This document shows positions 8,909 to 15,645 of a stretch of 30,008 nucleotides of DNA, piece by piece. A program made the translations under genes and the position numbers. Under the pieces are notes generated by a model, which had not been told where the DNA came from, ran no database searches, and was given only the letters and a program-made list of their open reading frames with translations. Each line of letters starts with the position of its first letter. The stretch's first letter is position 1. The stretch covers positions 1 to 30,008 of the forward strand of contig CAZSAT010000086.1 of NCBI GenBank assembly GCA_964604675.1, read 5' to 3'. Origin of the DNA: CAZSAT01 sp964604675 (lineage in GTDB: Bacteria; Myxococcota_A; UBA796; CAJQPC01).

Positions 8909-9725
8909 CGCCGAGCCCGGCGGCCAGCACCCCCGCGCCCACGCTGGAGAAGAACAGCGTGTTGTTCTTCTTGCGGATCGCTTCGCGTTCGTCGCCCACC
9001 AGGCCGCTCTCGTAGTACTCGGTGTGGGCCTCGCTCGCGGCGAAGTAGAGCCCGCCGGCGGCCGCCGCCGCCACGCCCGTCGCGATCCAGGTCACGGTCC
9101 TGCCGCGGCTGCCCGACGCGCTCGGTTCCGGCTCCGGCTCGACAGGGGGCGGAGGCAGCGGGGCGGGGAGCTCGGGGGCCCAGGACGGGGTGGGCTCGCC
9201 ACCTTCCAGCAACACCGTCTCGGCGAGCGTGCCTTCGGCGTCGAAGACCTGAACGATGACCGAGATGCCATCGGGCCGCGGCGCGCCCCGGATGCCGTCG
9301 ACCACGAGGTGCCCGCCGGTCGGCGGCATCATCGCGTGCAGCTCGCCCTCGTCGGCGTCGACCGACTGGTCGTAGAGCTCGCGCAGCCGGTGCCCCGGCG
9401 GGACCACGTCTTCGGGGATGGCGTAGCCGGGCTCCAGCCGCCGTGCTGCGTGGTACTCGGCGAGCACGAGGTCCTCGTCGCCGGCCGTGAAGGCCGCCAG
9501 GGCGACCATGCGGTGGAAGGTGGCCGCTTCCCGGGTGGTGACCTTCGCGTCGAGGCAGGGCAGCAGGTCCATCGCGTAGCCCTTCACCGCGCTGAGCGTG
9601 ACGATGTCCATGGACGCGAAGGCCTCTTCGGCCTTGGCCGAGGCCGCCACGAAGTCGTCGAGCGAAGCGCTCTGGCTGCAGTCGGCGGCCTGCGCCACCC
9701 CTCCCAGCCACATCCAAGCAAGCAT
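8886..9725 (-). CDS. Exported protein with C-terminal membrane helices, unknown function
   Basis: A 279-residue protein. The N-terminus MLAWMWLGGVAQAADC looks like a short Sec signal cleaved after AQA or AQAA. Residues 20-130 are helical and resemble a tetratricopeptide-like region of deltaproteobacterial envelope proteins (a repeated A-E-F/Y-A pattern, AEYHAARRLEPGY). A beta-rich segment with HLVVDGIRG follows, then a proline/glutamate-rich linker near 190-205. Two hydrophobic segments near 213-232 and 258-279 are likely membrane helices. This layout resembles myxobacterial proteins that sense or scaffold at the inner membrane, but I do not recognise a named family. Convergent with the acyltransferase gene and overlapping its end by 23 bases. 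A TAGGCT element sits six bases before the ATG. Confidence 0.75.
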   Translation of the reverse strand: MLAWMWLGGVAQAADCSQSASLDDFVAASAKAEEAFASMDIVTLSAVKGYAMDLLPCLDAKVTTREAATFHRMVALAAFTAGDEDLVLAEYHAARRLEPGYAIPEDVVPPGHRLRELYDQSVDADEGELHAMMPPTGGHLVVDGIRGAPRPDGISVIVQVFDAEGTLAETVLLEGGEPTPSWAPELPAPLPPPPVEPEPEPSASGSRGRTVTWIATGVAAAAAGGLYFAASEAHTEYYESGLVGDEREAIRKKNNTLFFSSVGAGVLAAGLGVTATVAF

Positions 9726-9737
9726 GGGCGAAGCCTA
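9726..9737 (-). promoter_or_regulatory. Candidate leaderless -10 element (minus strand)
   Basis: Read on the minus strand, TAGGCT (9732-9737) is followed by six bases and the ATG at 9725. This is the same TANNNT-N6-ATG spacing seen before 7005 and 26951. No Shine-Dalgarno sequence is present between it and the start. Confidence 0.45.
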
Positions 9738-9851
9738 CCACCCCCCGCGTGCAGAGCTGGAGCCCACGCGCCGGGCTCAGGCCGGCCGCGACGCGCCCTC
9801 ACCCGTCCCCGTCCGTGCGAGCATGGGCCTCGCCCGACCCGGAGCCGCCCC

Positions 9852-10409
9852 TTGCTCGCCACCACCCTGCTGGCCTGCCTCTACATCGCCCCACCCAGCG
9901 ACACAGCCGACGCCACGCCACCCCGCGACACCGCGCCAAGCGACACCGCGCCAAGCGACACCGCCGACCCTCAGCGGCAGGACACCGACGGCGGCGACGG
10001 CGGCGACGGCGGCGACGGCGGCGATGGCGGCACCCCGGACGACACCGGCGCACCGGAGCAGTGCACCACCGAGGTGGGCGGCGACGTGCACGTGCTGATC
10101 AAGGACGACAGCCGCCTCTCGGGCAAGGGCGAGATCTACGTGTGCCCGGGCACCAAGCTGAGCGTCGCGGGGGGCACCTGGAAGGTCTTCGTCCCGAACG
10201 GGGGCCAGCTCAGCTCCGCGGCGGGCACCACCAAGGCCTACGCGAACGGGGGGGCCTCGGTCAGCGCCGTGGGCGGGACCACCGAGCTGATCTACGAGAA
10301 GGGCGTGGAGATCTCGGGCAACTGGGACGTCGAGATGCTCTGCCCCACCGTGCACATCCTCGGCAACGGCAGCGACGACGTCTACAACCCGAGCTGCCCT
10401 CCCAGCTGA
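9852..10409 (+). CDS. Repeat-rich lipoprotein with beta-solenoid-like C-terminus
   Basis: A 185-residue predicted lipoprotein starting at TTG 9852; no in-frame ATG or GTG lies nearby upstream. The signal MLATTLLAC puts the lipobox Cys at residue 9. Next comes a disordered linker of DTAPSD and GGD repeats to about residue 62. The C-terminal 120 residues show a loose repeat of about 17-20 residues (KLSVAGGTWKVFVPNGG, QLSSAAGTTKAYANGG, SVSAVGGTTELIYEKG), which suggests a short right-handed beta-solenoid with one strand-turn per repeat. Two Cys near the ends of this domain could form a disulfide. GGAGCC at 9841 may serve as ribosome binding site. Probably surface-anchored; function unknown. The TTG start lowers certainty of the exact N-terminus. 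Confidence 0.7.
   Translation: MLATTLLACLYIAPPSDTADATPPRDTAPSDTAPSDTADPQRQDTDGGDGGDGGDGGDGGTPDDTGAPEQCTTEVGGDVHVLIKDDSRLSGKGEIYVCPGTKLSVAGGTWKVFVPNGGQLSSAAGTTKAYANGGASVSAVGGTTELIYEKGVEISGNWDVEMLCPTVHILGNGSDDVYNPSCPPS
9927..9965 (+). repeat. 15-bp tandem repeat encoding DTAPS
   Basis: GACACCGCGCCAAGC occurs twice exactly (9927-9941, 9942-9956), followed by a partial third copy to 9965. It lengthens the Asp/Thr linker of the lipoprotein in whole-codon steps, so copy number can change without shifting the frame. Confidence 0.85.
9987..10031 (+). repeat. 9-bp tandem repeat encoding (DGG)5
   Basis: Five in-frame copies of GACGGCGGC, the last as GATGGCGGC. They encode an Asp-Gly-Gly linker between the lipidated N-terminus and the solenoid-like domain. 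The near-identity of units suggests recent slippage. Confidence 0.85.
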
Positions 10410-10421
10410 GGCCGGCTCAGC
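10405..10421. terminator. Hairpin spanning both stop codons of convergent genes
   Basis: Arms GCTGAG (10405-10410) and CTCAGC (10416-10421) flank a five-base loop. The TGA of the plus-strand lipoprotein (10407-10409) and the minus-strand stop of the aldo-keto reductase (10417-10419) both lie in the stem. It could end transcription from both sides. There is no T-tract, so this is a candidate only. Confidence 0.4.
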
Positions 10422-11364
10422 CCGCGAGGATCCCGTCGATCCGCTCGAGCACGTCGGGGGTGAGCTTCTCGAGCAGCTCGAGCGCCTTCAGGTTCTCGTG
10501 CACCTGCGACACGCGGCTGGCACCGGTGATCACGGTCGACACGTGAGGGTGCCGGGCGCACCACGCGAGCGCCAGCTGCGCCATCGTGCCGCCGAGCGCC
10601 TGCGCGATGGGGGTGAGCGCGCGGACCTTGGCGATGCGATCCGCGGTGATGGCGTCCTGCAGCCAGGTCAGGCCGGGCTGCCCGAGCCGGCTGTCGGCGG
10701 GCACCCCGTCGTTGTACTTTCCGGTGAGCACGCCGCTCGCCAGGGGGCTCCAAATCGTGGTGCCGAGACCGCGGGACCGCACGTGCTCGCCGAGCTCGAC
10801 CTCCACCCGCGCGCGGTGGAACATGTGGTACTGCGGCTGCTCCATCTGCGGCGGCACCAGGCCGTGCTGGTCGCAGAGCGCGTAGGCCTCGGCGAGCTGC
10901 TCGGCGGTCCACTCGCTGGTGCCCCAGTAGAGCACCTTGCCCTGCCGCACGAGCTGGTCCATGGTGCGAACCGTCTCCAACAGCGGCGTGTCGGGATCGT
11001 GCCGGTGGCAGAAGTACAGGTCGAGGTAGTCCACCTGCAGCCGCCTGAGCGCCGCGTGGCAGGCCTCGACCACGTGCTTGCGCGAGAGCCCGGTGTCGTT
11101 CGGGCCGTCGCCACCCCAGAACACCTTGCTCGAGACCACGTAGCTCTCGCGGCGAAGATCCTTGAGCACGCGGCCCATCACCACCTCGGCCTCGCCGCCC
11201 GCGTAGGCCTCGGCGTTGTCGAAGAAGTTCACCCCCGCGTCGTAGGCGGCGAGCAGGCAGCGGCGTGCCTCGTCGTCGTCCACGTGGCGGCCGTAGGTCA
11301 CCCAGGCGCCGAGCGACAGCTTCGACACCTTCAAGCCGGCGTCGCCGAGACGGTCGTAGATCAT
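10417..11364 (-). CDS. Aldo-keto reductase, Kv-channel beta-subunit-like
   Basis: A 315-residue NADPH-dependent aldo-keto reductase, predicted to reduce aldehydes or ketones in the cytoplasm. The catalytic tetrad is visible as D and Y in FFDNAEAYAGG, K in VVSSKVFWGG and H in LYFCHRHD. Late motifs WSPLASGVLTGKY and STVITGASRVSQV form the cofactor-binding part. The sequence GDGPNDTGLSRKHV is typical of the voltage-gated potassium channel beta subunit / AKR6 branch. Start at ATG 11364 is supported by GGAGGCAAC immediately before it. It is divergent from the ParA-like gene and shares a short promoter region with it. The substrate cannot be told from the sequence. Confidence 0.9.
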   Translation of the reverse strand: MIYDRLGDAGLKVSKLSLGAWVTYGRHVDDDEARRCLLAAYDAGVNFFDNAEAYAGGEAEVVMGRVLKDLRRESYVVSSKVFWGGDGPNDTGLSRKHVVEACHAALRRLQVDYLDLYFCHRHDPDTPLLETVRTMDQLVRQGKVLYWGTSEWTAEQLAEAYALCDQHGLVPPQMEQPQYHMFHRARVEVELGEHVRSRGLGTTIWSPLASGVLTGKYNDGVPADSRLGQPGLTWLQDAITADRIAKVRALTPIAQALGGTMAQLALAWCARHPHVSTVITGASRVSQVHENLKALELLEKLTPDVLERIDGILAG

Positions 11365-11407
11365 GTTGCCTCCAGGCAAGGCCCCTAACGACCACACCTG
11401 GGCGTGC

Positions 11408-11424
11408 TACACTTGACACGTCAA
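11408..11424 (+). promoter_or_regulatory. Promoter -10 and overlapping inverted repeat before parA-like gene
   Basis: TACACT (11408-11413) fits a -10 box. The inverted repeat TTGAC-AC-GTCAA (11413-11424) begins in it and would cover the transcription start about 15-20 bases before the ATG at 11440. This is a classic place for a repressor operator. GGAG at 11431-11434 is a good ribosome binding site. Confidence 0.45.
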
Positions 11425-11439
11425 CAGTCTGGAGCCTCC

Positions 11440-12318
11440 ATGCGCAGCCTGCTCAAGTCCGGCCTCCGCCGCCTCGCCCGTCCCGAGCCCGCGAGCCCGT
11501 CGCGGCCGTCCCGTCCGCGCGGCCGGAAGCTGGCCACGGTGCTCGCCGTGGCCGCGCAGAAGGGCGGCGTGGGCAAGACCACGACCTCGGTGAACCTCGC
11601 CGCCGCGGTCGCGCGGTTCCACGGAAAGCGGGTGCTCCTGGTGGACCTGGATCCGCAGGGCCACGTGCACACCGCGCTCGCGGAGATGGTGCGCGCGGGC
11701 GGCGGCGCGCTCTCCGACGTGCTGGCCGGCGACGGCAGCCTCGAGGTCATGGACGTGGCCACCGACACCCACGTCGACGGCCTGCGAGTGACGCCCCTCG
11801 ACGCGAGCCTGGGCCACACCGAGAACCTCATCGGCTCCAGGATCGGCAAGGAGCTGCTCTTGCGCGATGCGCTGGAGGTCACGCGCTCCTGGTACGACCT
11901 GATCGTGCTCGACTGCCCCCCGAACCTGGGCAACCTCACGCTGAACGGGCTGGTGGCCGCCGACCAGGTGCTCATTCCCTGCGACCCGAGCCCGCTGGCG
12001 CTGACCGGCGTGACGAGCCTGGTCGAGGCCATCGAGGGGGCGAGCCGCCTGAACCCCGACATCGACGTGCTCGGCGTGGTGCTCACCCGGGTCGACGGCC
12101 GGAACAAGACCATGAACCAGGCGATGATCGGCGAGCTGGACGGAGCCTTCGGCGAGGCCCTGCTGCCCACCCGGATCGGCATCGCCTCCGGCCTCGCGAA
12201 GGCCCAGCACGCGGGCCTCGACATCTTCGCCCACGAGCCCGACTCGCGGGCCGCCGCGCAGTACCGCGCCCTGTCCGACGAGGTCGCTCGGCGTCTCTGG
12301 GGTGCGCCGGAGGCCTGA
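11440..12318 (+). CDS. ParA/Soj-type P-loop ATPase (orphan)
   Basis: A 292-residue ParA/MinD-superfamily ATPase. The deviant Walker A reads QKGGVGKTTTSVNLA with the signature lysine, Walker A' is LLVDLDPQGH and Walker B is LIVLDCPPNLG. The first 28 residues are basic and proline-rich, an extension that could bind DNA or membrane. Start at ATG 11440 is favoured by GGAG at 11431; an ATG at 11404 is in frame but lies upstream of the likely promoter. No parB or centromere-like repeats are nearby, so this is probably not the chromosomal segregation copy. Such orphan ParA proteins often position other cargo, for example envelope or chemosensory complexes; that role is inference. The convergent neighbour is an AgmX/PglI-type protein, 16 bases away. 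Confidence 0.88.
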   Translation: MRSLLKSGLRRLARPEPASPSRPSRPRGRKLATVLAVAAQKGGVGKTTTSVNLAAAVARFHGKRVLLVDLDPQGHVHTALAEMVRAGGGALSDVLAGDGSLEVMDVATDTHVDGLRVTPLDASLGHTENLIGSRIGKELLLRDALEVTRSWYDLIVLDCPPNLGNLTLNGLVAADQVLIPCDPSPLALTGVTSLVEAIEGASRLNPDIDVLGVVLTRVDGRNKTMNQAMIGELDGAFGEALLPTRIGIASGLAKAQHAGLDIFAHEPDSRAAAQYRALSDEVARRLWGAPEA

Positions 12319-12334
12319 TCGGGCTGGCTCCCGG

Positions 12335-13258
12335 CTACCCGCTGAACGCGAAGGGGTGGAAGAACCGGGTCTCGATGCCCGCGGGGAAGCCCCAGGACCT
12401 CACGCGTCGCACCAGGCAGTCGGCCAGCCCTTCCGCACCGGTCGTGTCGGTCAGCACCTCCACCTGCTGCGCGCGCCCGTCGGCGATGTCGATCTGCAGC
12501 TCCACCCGGCCCTGCACGCCCGGCGTGAGCTTCAGGCTGCGCTGGTAGCAGTACACGACCTGCGGCTTGTAGCCCTTGAGCACCTCGACCAGCAGGGTCT
12601 TGTGGTCGCTCTGCCTGCGGATCGGTGGGGGCGCGAACATCCTGGCGCTCGCCACCCTCGCGGCCGGAGGCGTCCAGCTCACCTCGTGTGACGAGACCTG
12701 CGCCTCCCCGACACGCGCCCGCGCGAGCGGGCCGATGTCCGCGTTCGCGTGGTCCACGGTGCCGGTGCGGTAGGTCAGCTGGGGGCCGTCGGGCAGCGGC
12801 CCGGCGTCCTGCGCGTTCATCACGGCCAACAAGGCCTCGTCGCTCAGCTCGATCTCGGCGAGGCGCGCCAGGTTGTCGGCGTAGCGGTCCCAGGCGTCGT
12901 GCACGGTCTCGATCGTGAGGGGCGGTGAGCGCGCGAACACCTCCGGCGCAGAGCGGCCGATGGGCACCCCTGCGCCGGTCGCTTCGGGCGGCGGCGGTGG
13001 CGGCCGATCGGGGGTGATCAGGATCGCAGCGATCCGATCCGGGACGACGAACGTGCCGCCGTCGTCGGGCGGGACCCACGACCAGACGAGGATCTGCAGC
13101 ACGCCCGCGAGCGCGGTCGACACGGCGAGCGCCACCAGGAAGGCGGGATCGTCCTGTTCGACGAAGCGCGGACGGAAGTCGGGGTGGGGCACGGTCAGCA
13201 GACGCCTGGAAGGGGCCACGTCTTGCAGATCGGTCCGCTCTCCGATCCCTGGAGTCAC
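12335..13258 (-). CDS. AgmX/PglI C-terminal domain protein (TonB-like envelope protein)
   Basis: A protein of up to 307 residues. A single transmembrane segment lies near residues 39-60 (FLVALAVSTALAGVLQILV) and a proline-rich stretch follows near 84-90. The C-terminal 85 residues, from YKPQVVYCYQRSLK through GRVELQIDIADG to CLVRRVRSWGFP, match the AgmX/PglI C-terminal domain. That domain is common in Myxococcota gliding-motility and envelope proteins and is related in architecture to TonB. The topology fits an inner-membrane anchor with a periplasmic body. GTG 13258 gives the longest form, but codons before the GTG at 13192 are poor in G/C at third positions. The true start may therefore be 13219 or 13192. 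No ExbB/ExbD partners are in the window. Confidence 0.75.
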   Translation of the reverse strand: MTPGIGERTDLQDVAPSRRLLTVPHPDFRPRFVEQDDPAFLVALAVSTALAGVLQILVWSWVPPDDGGTFVVPDRIAAILITPDRPPPPPPEATGAGVPIGRSAPEVFARSPPLTIETVHDAWDRYADNLARLAEIELSDEALLAVMNAQDAGPLPDGPQLTYRTGTVDHANADIGPLARARVGEAQVSSHEVSWTPPAARVASARMFAPPPIRRQSDHKTLLVEVLKGYKPQVVYCYQRSLKLTPGVQGRVELQIDIADGRAQQVEVLTDTTGAEGLADCLVRRVRSWGFPAGIETRFFHPFAFSG

Positions 13259-13337
13259 CAGCCGTCACGCCCACCGCGCTCCCGAGAAGCAGCGCACGGC
13301 GCGCTGGCAGGCCCGTGCACGGAGCCCGCCGCTGCGC

Positions 13338-13366
13338 TAGCAAGGGGCATGGAACACCTCGGATGA
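13338..13366 (+). promoter_or_regulatory. -10-like element and five-codon leader ORF before rsgA
   Basis: TAGCAA (13338-13343) precedes, by five bases, an ATG at 13349 that opens a five-codon frame (MEHLG). Its TGA at 13364-13366 overlaps the rsgA ATG as ATGA. If transcription starts at 13349, ribosomes could load on the leader and re-initiate at rsgA. A chance arrangement is possible. Confidence 0.35.
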
Positions 13367-14241
13367 CCCGCCGCGGCCTCGTGCTCGCGATCGCGAAGGG
13401 GCGCGCCGAGGTGCTGGTGGGCGAGGAGCTCGTCGACGCCCGGTTCACCGGCAACATGGCGCACCGGCGGAAGCACGACATCGCGGTGGGCGACGAGGTG
13501 GTGCTGGACGGGGACTGGCTCGCCGAGGTGCTTCCCCGGCGCACCCGCCTGTCGCGGCCCGATCCGGGGGATCGCACCCAGGAGCGGCTGATCGTCGCCA
13601 ACATTGACGTGATCGGGATCGTGGCGGCCTGCCGCAAGCCCGCCTTCCGCCGAGGGCTCGTGGATCGCCTGTTGGTCGGTGTCTACCGCGGTGGCGCGCG
13701 ACCGCTGATCGTCATCACGAAGCAGGATCTCCTGCGCGATCGCGCGAAGCTGGAGGCGGAGCTCGAGGCCTACCGGGAGCTGGAGATCGAGGTGATCCTG
13801 TGCTCGGCGATCAGCGGCGAAGGGCTCGATCGGGTGCGATCGGCGATCCATGGCCAGCTCAGCGCCTTCGTGGGCCACTCGGGCGTGGGCAAGTCGTCGC
13901 TGCTCACGGCGCTCAGCGGGGTCGCCATCGCCACCGGCGAGGTGCGGGCCTACGACGGCAAGGGCCGCCACACCACCACCCGTTCCCAGCTCCACCATCT
14001 CGGGGACGGCACCCGGATCATCGACACACCGGGGGTGCGGAGCTTCGGCGTGGGCCGCATCGACTACCGGCAGCTCGCCGAAGGCTTCCCCGAGATCGCC
14101 GAGGCGGCCGAGCTCTGCCGCTGGAACGACTGCAAGCACGCCAAGGAGAGCGAGTGCGCCGTGAAGGAGGCGGTCGGCGCCGGCGCGATCCGGGCGGTCC
14201 GGTACAAGAGCTACCTCCGCCTGCTGGACGAGCTGGTCTGA
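13363..14241 (+). CDS. rsgA: Ribosome small-subunit biogenesis GTPase RsgA
   Basis: A 292-residue circularly permuted GTPase that acts in late maturation of the 30S ribosomal subunit. Order of motifs is diagnostic: an N-terminal OB-fold (to about residue 70), then G4 (ITKQD), G5-like CSAISGEG, G1 (GHSGVGKSSL), a switch region with GKGRHTTTR, and G3 (DTPGVRSFG). A C-terminal zinc site is present as C-x4-C-x-H-x5-C (CRWNDCKHAKESEC). Length matches the family. Start at ATG 13363 gives the expected N-terminus and overlaps a five-codon leader frame. It heads a plus-strand run of small genes ending at about 17000. Confident assignment. Confidence 0.96.
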   Translation: MTRRGLVLAIAKGRAEVLVGEELVDARFTGNMAHRRKHDIAVGDEVVLDGDWLAEVLPRRTRLSRPDPGDRTQERLIVANIDVIGIVAACRKPAFRRGLVDRLLVGVYRGGARPLIVITKQDLLRDRAKLEAELEAYRELEIEVILCSAISGEGLDRVRSAIHGQLSAFVGHSGVGKSSLLTALSGVAIATGEVRAYDGKGRHTTTRSQLHHLGDGTRIIDTPGVRSFGVGRIDYRQLAEGFPEIAEAAELCRWNDCKHAKESECAVKEAVGAGAIRAVRYKSYLRLLDELV

Positions 14242-14260
14242 CTCGGGCGTTGCCGAGCGC

Positions 14261-14569
14261 ATGCTGCTGCTGATCCTGGCGGGCGCCACCACCTGGCCCG
14301 AGCCCGCCTCGCTGAACGACCTCGCGCTCAGATTCCCCCACGACTTCGGTCGCAAGCGCGTCTTCCTGGACTCCTGGCAACACCAGCGCGCTCTGGCAGG
14401 CCGAGCAGGGAAGCGCATCCGCTTCCTCCGACGTCCGACCATGCCCAGCGTCATCGTGGAGACCCACCACGCCTGGGATCTCGAGGAGGCGACCCGCTTC
14501 AACGAGCCGGAGACCTGGGACGGCCTGGCCGACGCGCTCGCCGCCGGCCTGATCGAGTTCTTCGACTGA
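14261..14569 (+). CDS. Small protein of unknown function
   Basis: A 102-residue ORF starting 19 bases after rsgA. The first 12 residues (MLLLILAGATTW) are hydrophobic and could be a very short export signal of the kind seen elsewhere in this window, or simply the first buried strand of a cytoplasmic fold. The body is polar, with a basic patch (GKRIRFLRRPTMP) and the acidic, amphipathic end DALAAGLIEFFD. No family recognised. Codon use is normal for the window, so it is likely real. Confidence 0.6.
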   Translation: MLLLILAGATTWPEPASLNDLALRFPHDFGRKRVFLDSWQHQRALAGRAGKRIRFLRRPTMPSVIVETHHAWDLEEATRFNEPETWDGLADALAAGLIEFFD

Positions 14570-14574
14570 GCGGA

Positions 14575-14586
14575 TAGACCCGAGCC
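14575..14586 (+). promoter_or_regulatory. -10-like element before HAD-like gene
   Basis: TAGACC (14575-14580) lies six bases before the ATG at 14587. It departs from TANNNT at the last base but keeps the spacing of the other leaderless candidates. Confidence 0.3.
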
Positions 14587-15234
14587 ATGAACCGCACCGT
14601 GCGCGAGCCGGAGCTCGACGTCCCCTTCAAGGGCGTGGTCTTCACCGTGAACGCCATCACCGTGGCCGGCCGCGCCTCGCGCCGCGCACGGCTCCGCCAC
14701 CGCCGGGTGCTCCGGGCCTTCGACCAGGCCGTGCTCGCCGCCCGCAGCGCCCCGAACCAGGTGGCCGGCCTGTTGGACGAGGCCGCGCGCGTCGCCGGGG
14801 TGAGCCGGGAGCAGGTGGAGCGCGCGCTGGCCGACACCACCCCGCCGCTGTCCGCCTTCGAGGGGCTCGCCACGCTGCTCAACGCCATCGACCAGCACGA
14901 CCTGCCGCGCGCCCTGATCAGCGATCGTCCGGCACCCCTGGGTCCGCTCGGGGGCCCGCGTGGCTGGACCGCGGTGGTCTGCGGGGAGCAGATCGCCCAC
15001 CTCCGTCCCTCCACGCGGCTCCTCGAGCCGATCGCGGAGACCGTGGGCGTGCCGACCTCGGAGCTCGTGCTCGTGGGCGAAGGACCGCTCGACGAGGCGC
15101 TGGCCGAAGCAGCCGGCTGCCCGCTCCTGTTGCGCGGACGCGACTGGGAGGGCCTGGCGGTGGTCGGCCGCAAGCTGCTCGGCGGCACGTGGAGCGGCTA
15201 CACCCGCCAGATGAGGGGCAGCACGATGCGATAA
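14587..15234 (+). CDS. HAD-like protein lacking catalytic aspartates (pseudoenzyme)
   Basis: A 215-residue protein that reads as a haloacid dehalogenase-superfamily fold. Motif I, normally DxDxT, is FTVNAIT, so the nucleophile Asp is Thr and the second Asp is Asn. Motif II survives as ALISDRPAP. Motif III has Arg in place of Lys (LRPSTRLLEP). Motif IV is LVLVGEGPLDEAL, with Glu for the first Asp. A helical cap region lies at about 30-95. Phosphohydrolase activity is therefore not expected; a binding or regulatory role is more likely (inference). It sits between the unknown small gene and a rhodanese gene in the rsgA run. The fold call rests on motif order, not on a search. Confidence 0.68.
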   Translation: MNRTVREPELDVPFKGVVFTVNAITVAGRASRRARLRHRRVLRAFDQAVLAARSAPNQVAGLLDEAARVAGVSREQVERALADTTPPLSAFEGLATLLNAIDQHDLPRALISDRPAPLGPLGGPRGWTAVVCGEQIAHLRPSTRLLEPIAETVGVPTSELVLVGEGPLDEALAEAAGCPLLLRGRDWEGLAVVGRKLLGGTWSGYTRQMRGSTMR

Positions 15235-15243
15235 GGGGGCGGC

Positions 15244-15645
15244 ATGCCGAAGCTCACCGACCTGCCCCGCCGGGCTGGGCGCAAGGCGCTCGACATCGTG
15301 CGAGGCCCCCGCCCTTCCTCCCCCGTCCCCGAGCCCGTGGGACCAGCCACGGCCGATGCCGTGTTGATCCGCGTCGACGAGGCCGCGACCCACGTGCTGG
15401 TGGACCTGCGCCTCGAGCTGGAACGGAGGGCCGGCGTGATCCCCGGAGCGCTGCACATCCCCATGGCCGAGCTCGACGACCGCGCCGGGGAGATCCACAC
15501 CCCCGTGGTGTTCGTGTGCGCGGACGGTGGTCGCTCCATCAGCGCCGCGATGCGCTTCCGCGAACAGGGCCGCCACGCCTGGGCGCTCCTCGGCGGCTTC
15601 GTCGCCTGGCAGGCGGCGGGCCAGCCCACCGAGCGCCCGGCGTGA
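15244..15645 (+). CDS. Rhodanese-like sulfurtransferase domain protein
   Basis: A 133-residue single-domain rhodanese. The active-site loop is VCADGGRSISAA with C92 as the persulfide-carrying cysteine and the CxxxGRS-type cradle. Other family marks are VLVDLRLELE, GVIPGALHIPMAEL and the closing LLGGFVAWQAAG. The first 38 residues are basic and proline-rich and have no clear domain. No signal peptide, so cytoplasmic. It begins nine bases after the HAD-like gene and its stop overlaps the sulfatase start as GTGA, implying coupled translation. Likely moves sulfane sulfur to an unknown acceptor. Confidence 0.88.
   Translation: MPKLTDLPRRAGRKALDIVRGPRPSSPVPEPVGPATADAVLIRVDEAATHVLVDLRLELERRAGVIPGALHIPMAELDDRAGEIHTPVVFVCADGGRSISAAMRFREQGRHAWALLGGFVAWQAAGQPTERPA

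Noticed and set aside
9987..10031. GC-rich 9-bp array as a CRISPR or regulatory repeat
   Set aside because: Units are contiguous without spacers and stay in frame within a coding sequence.
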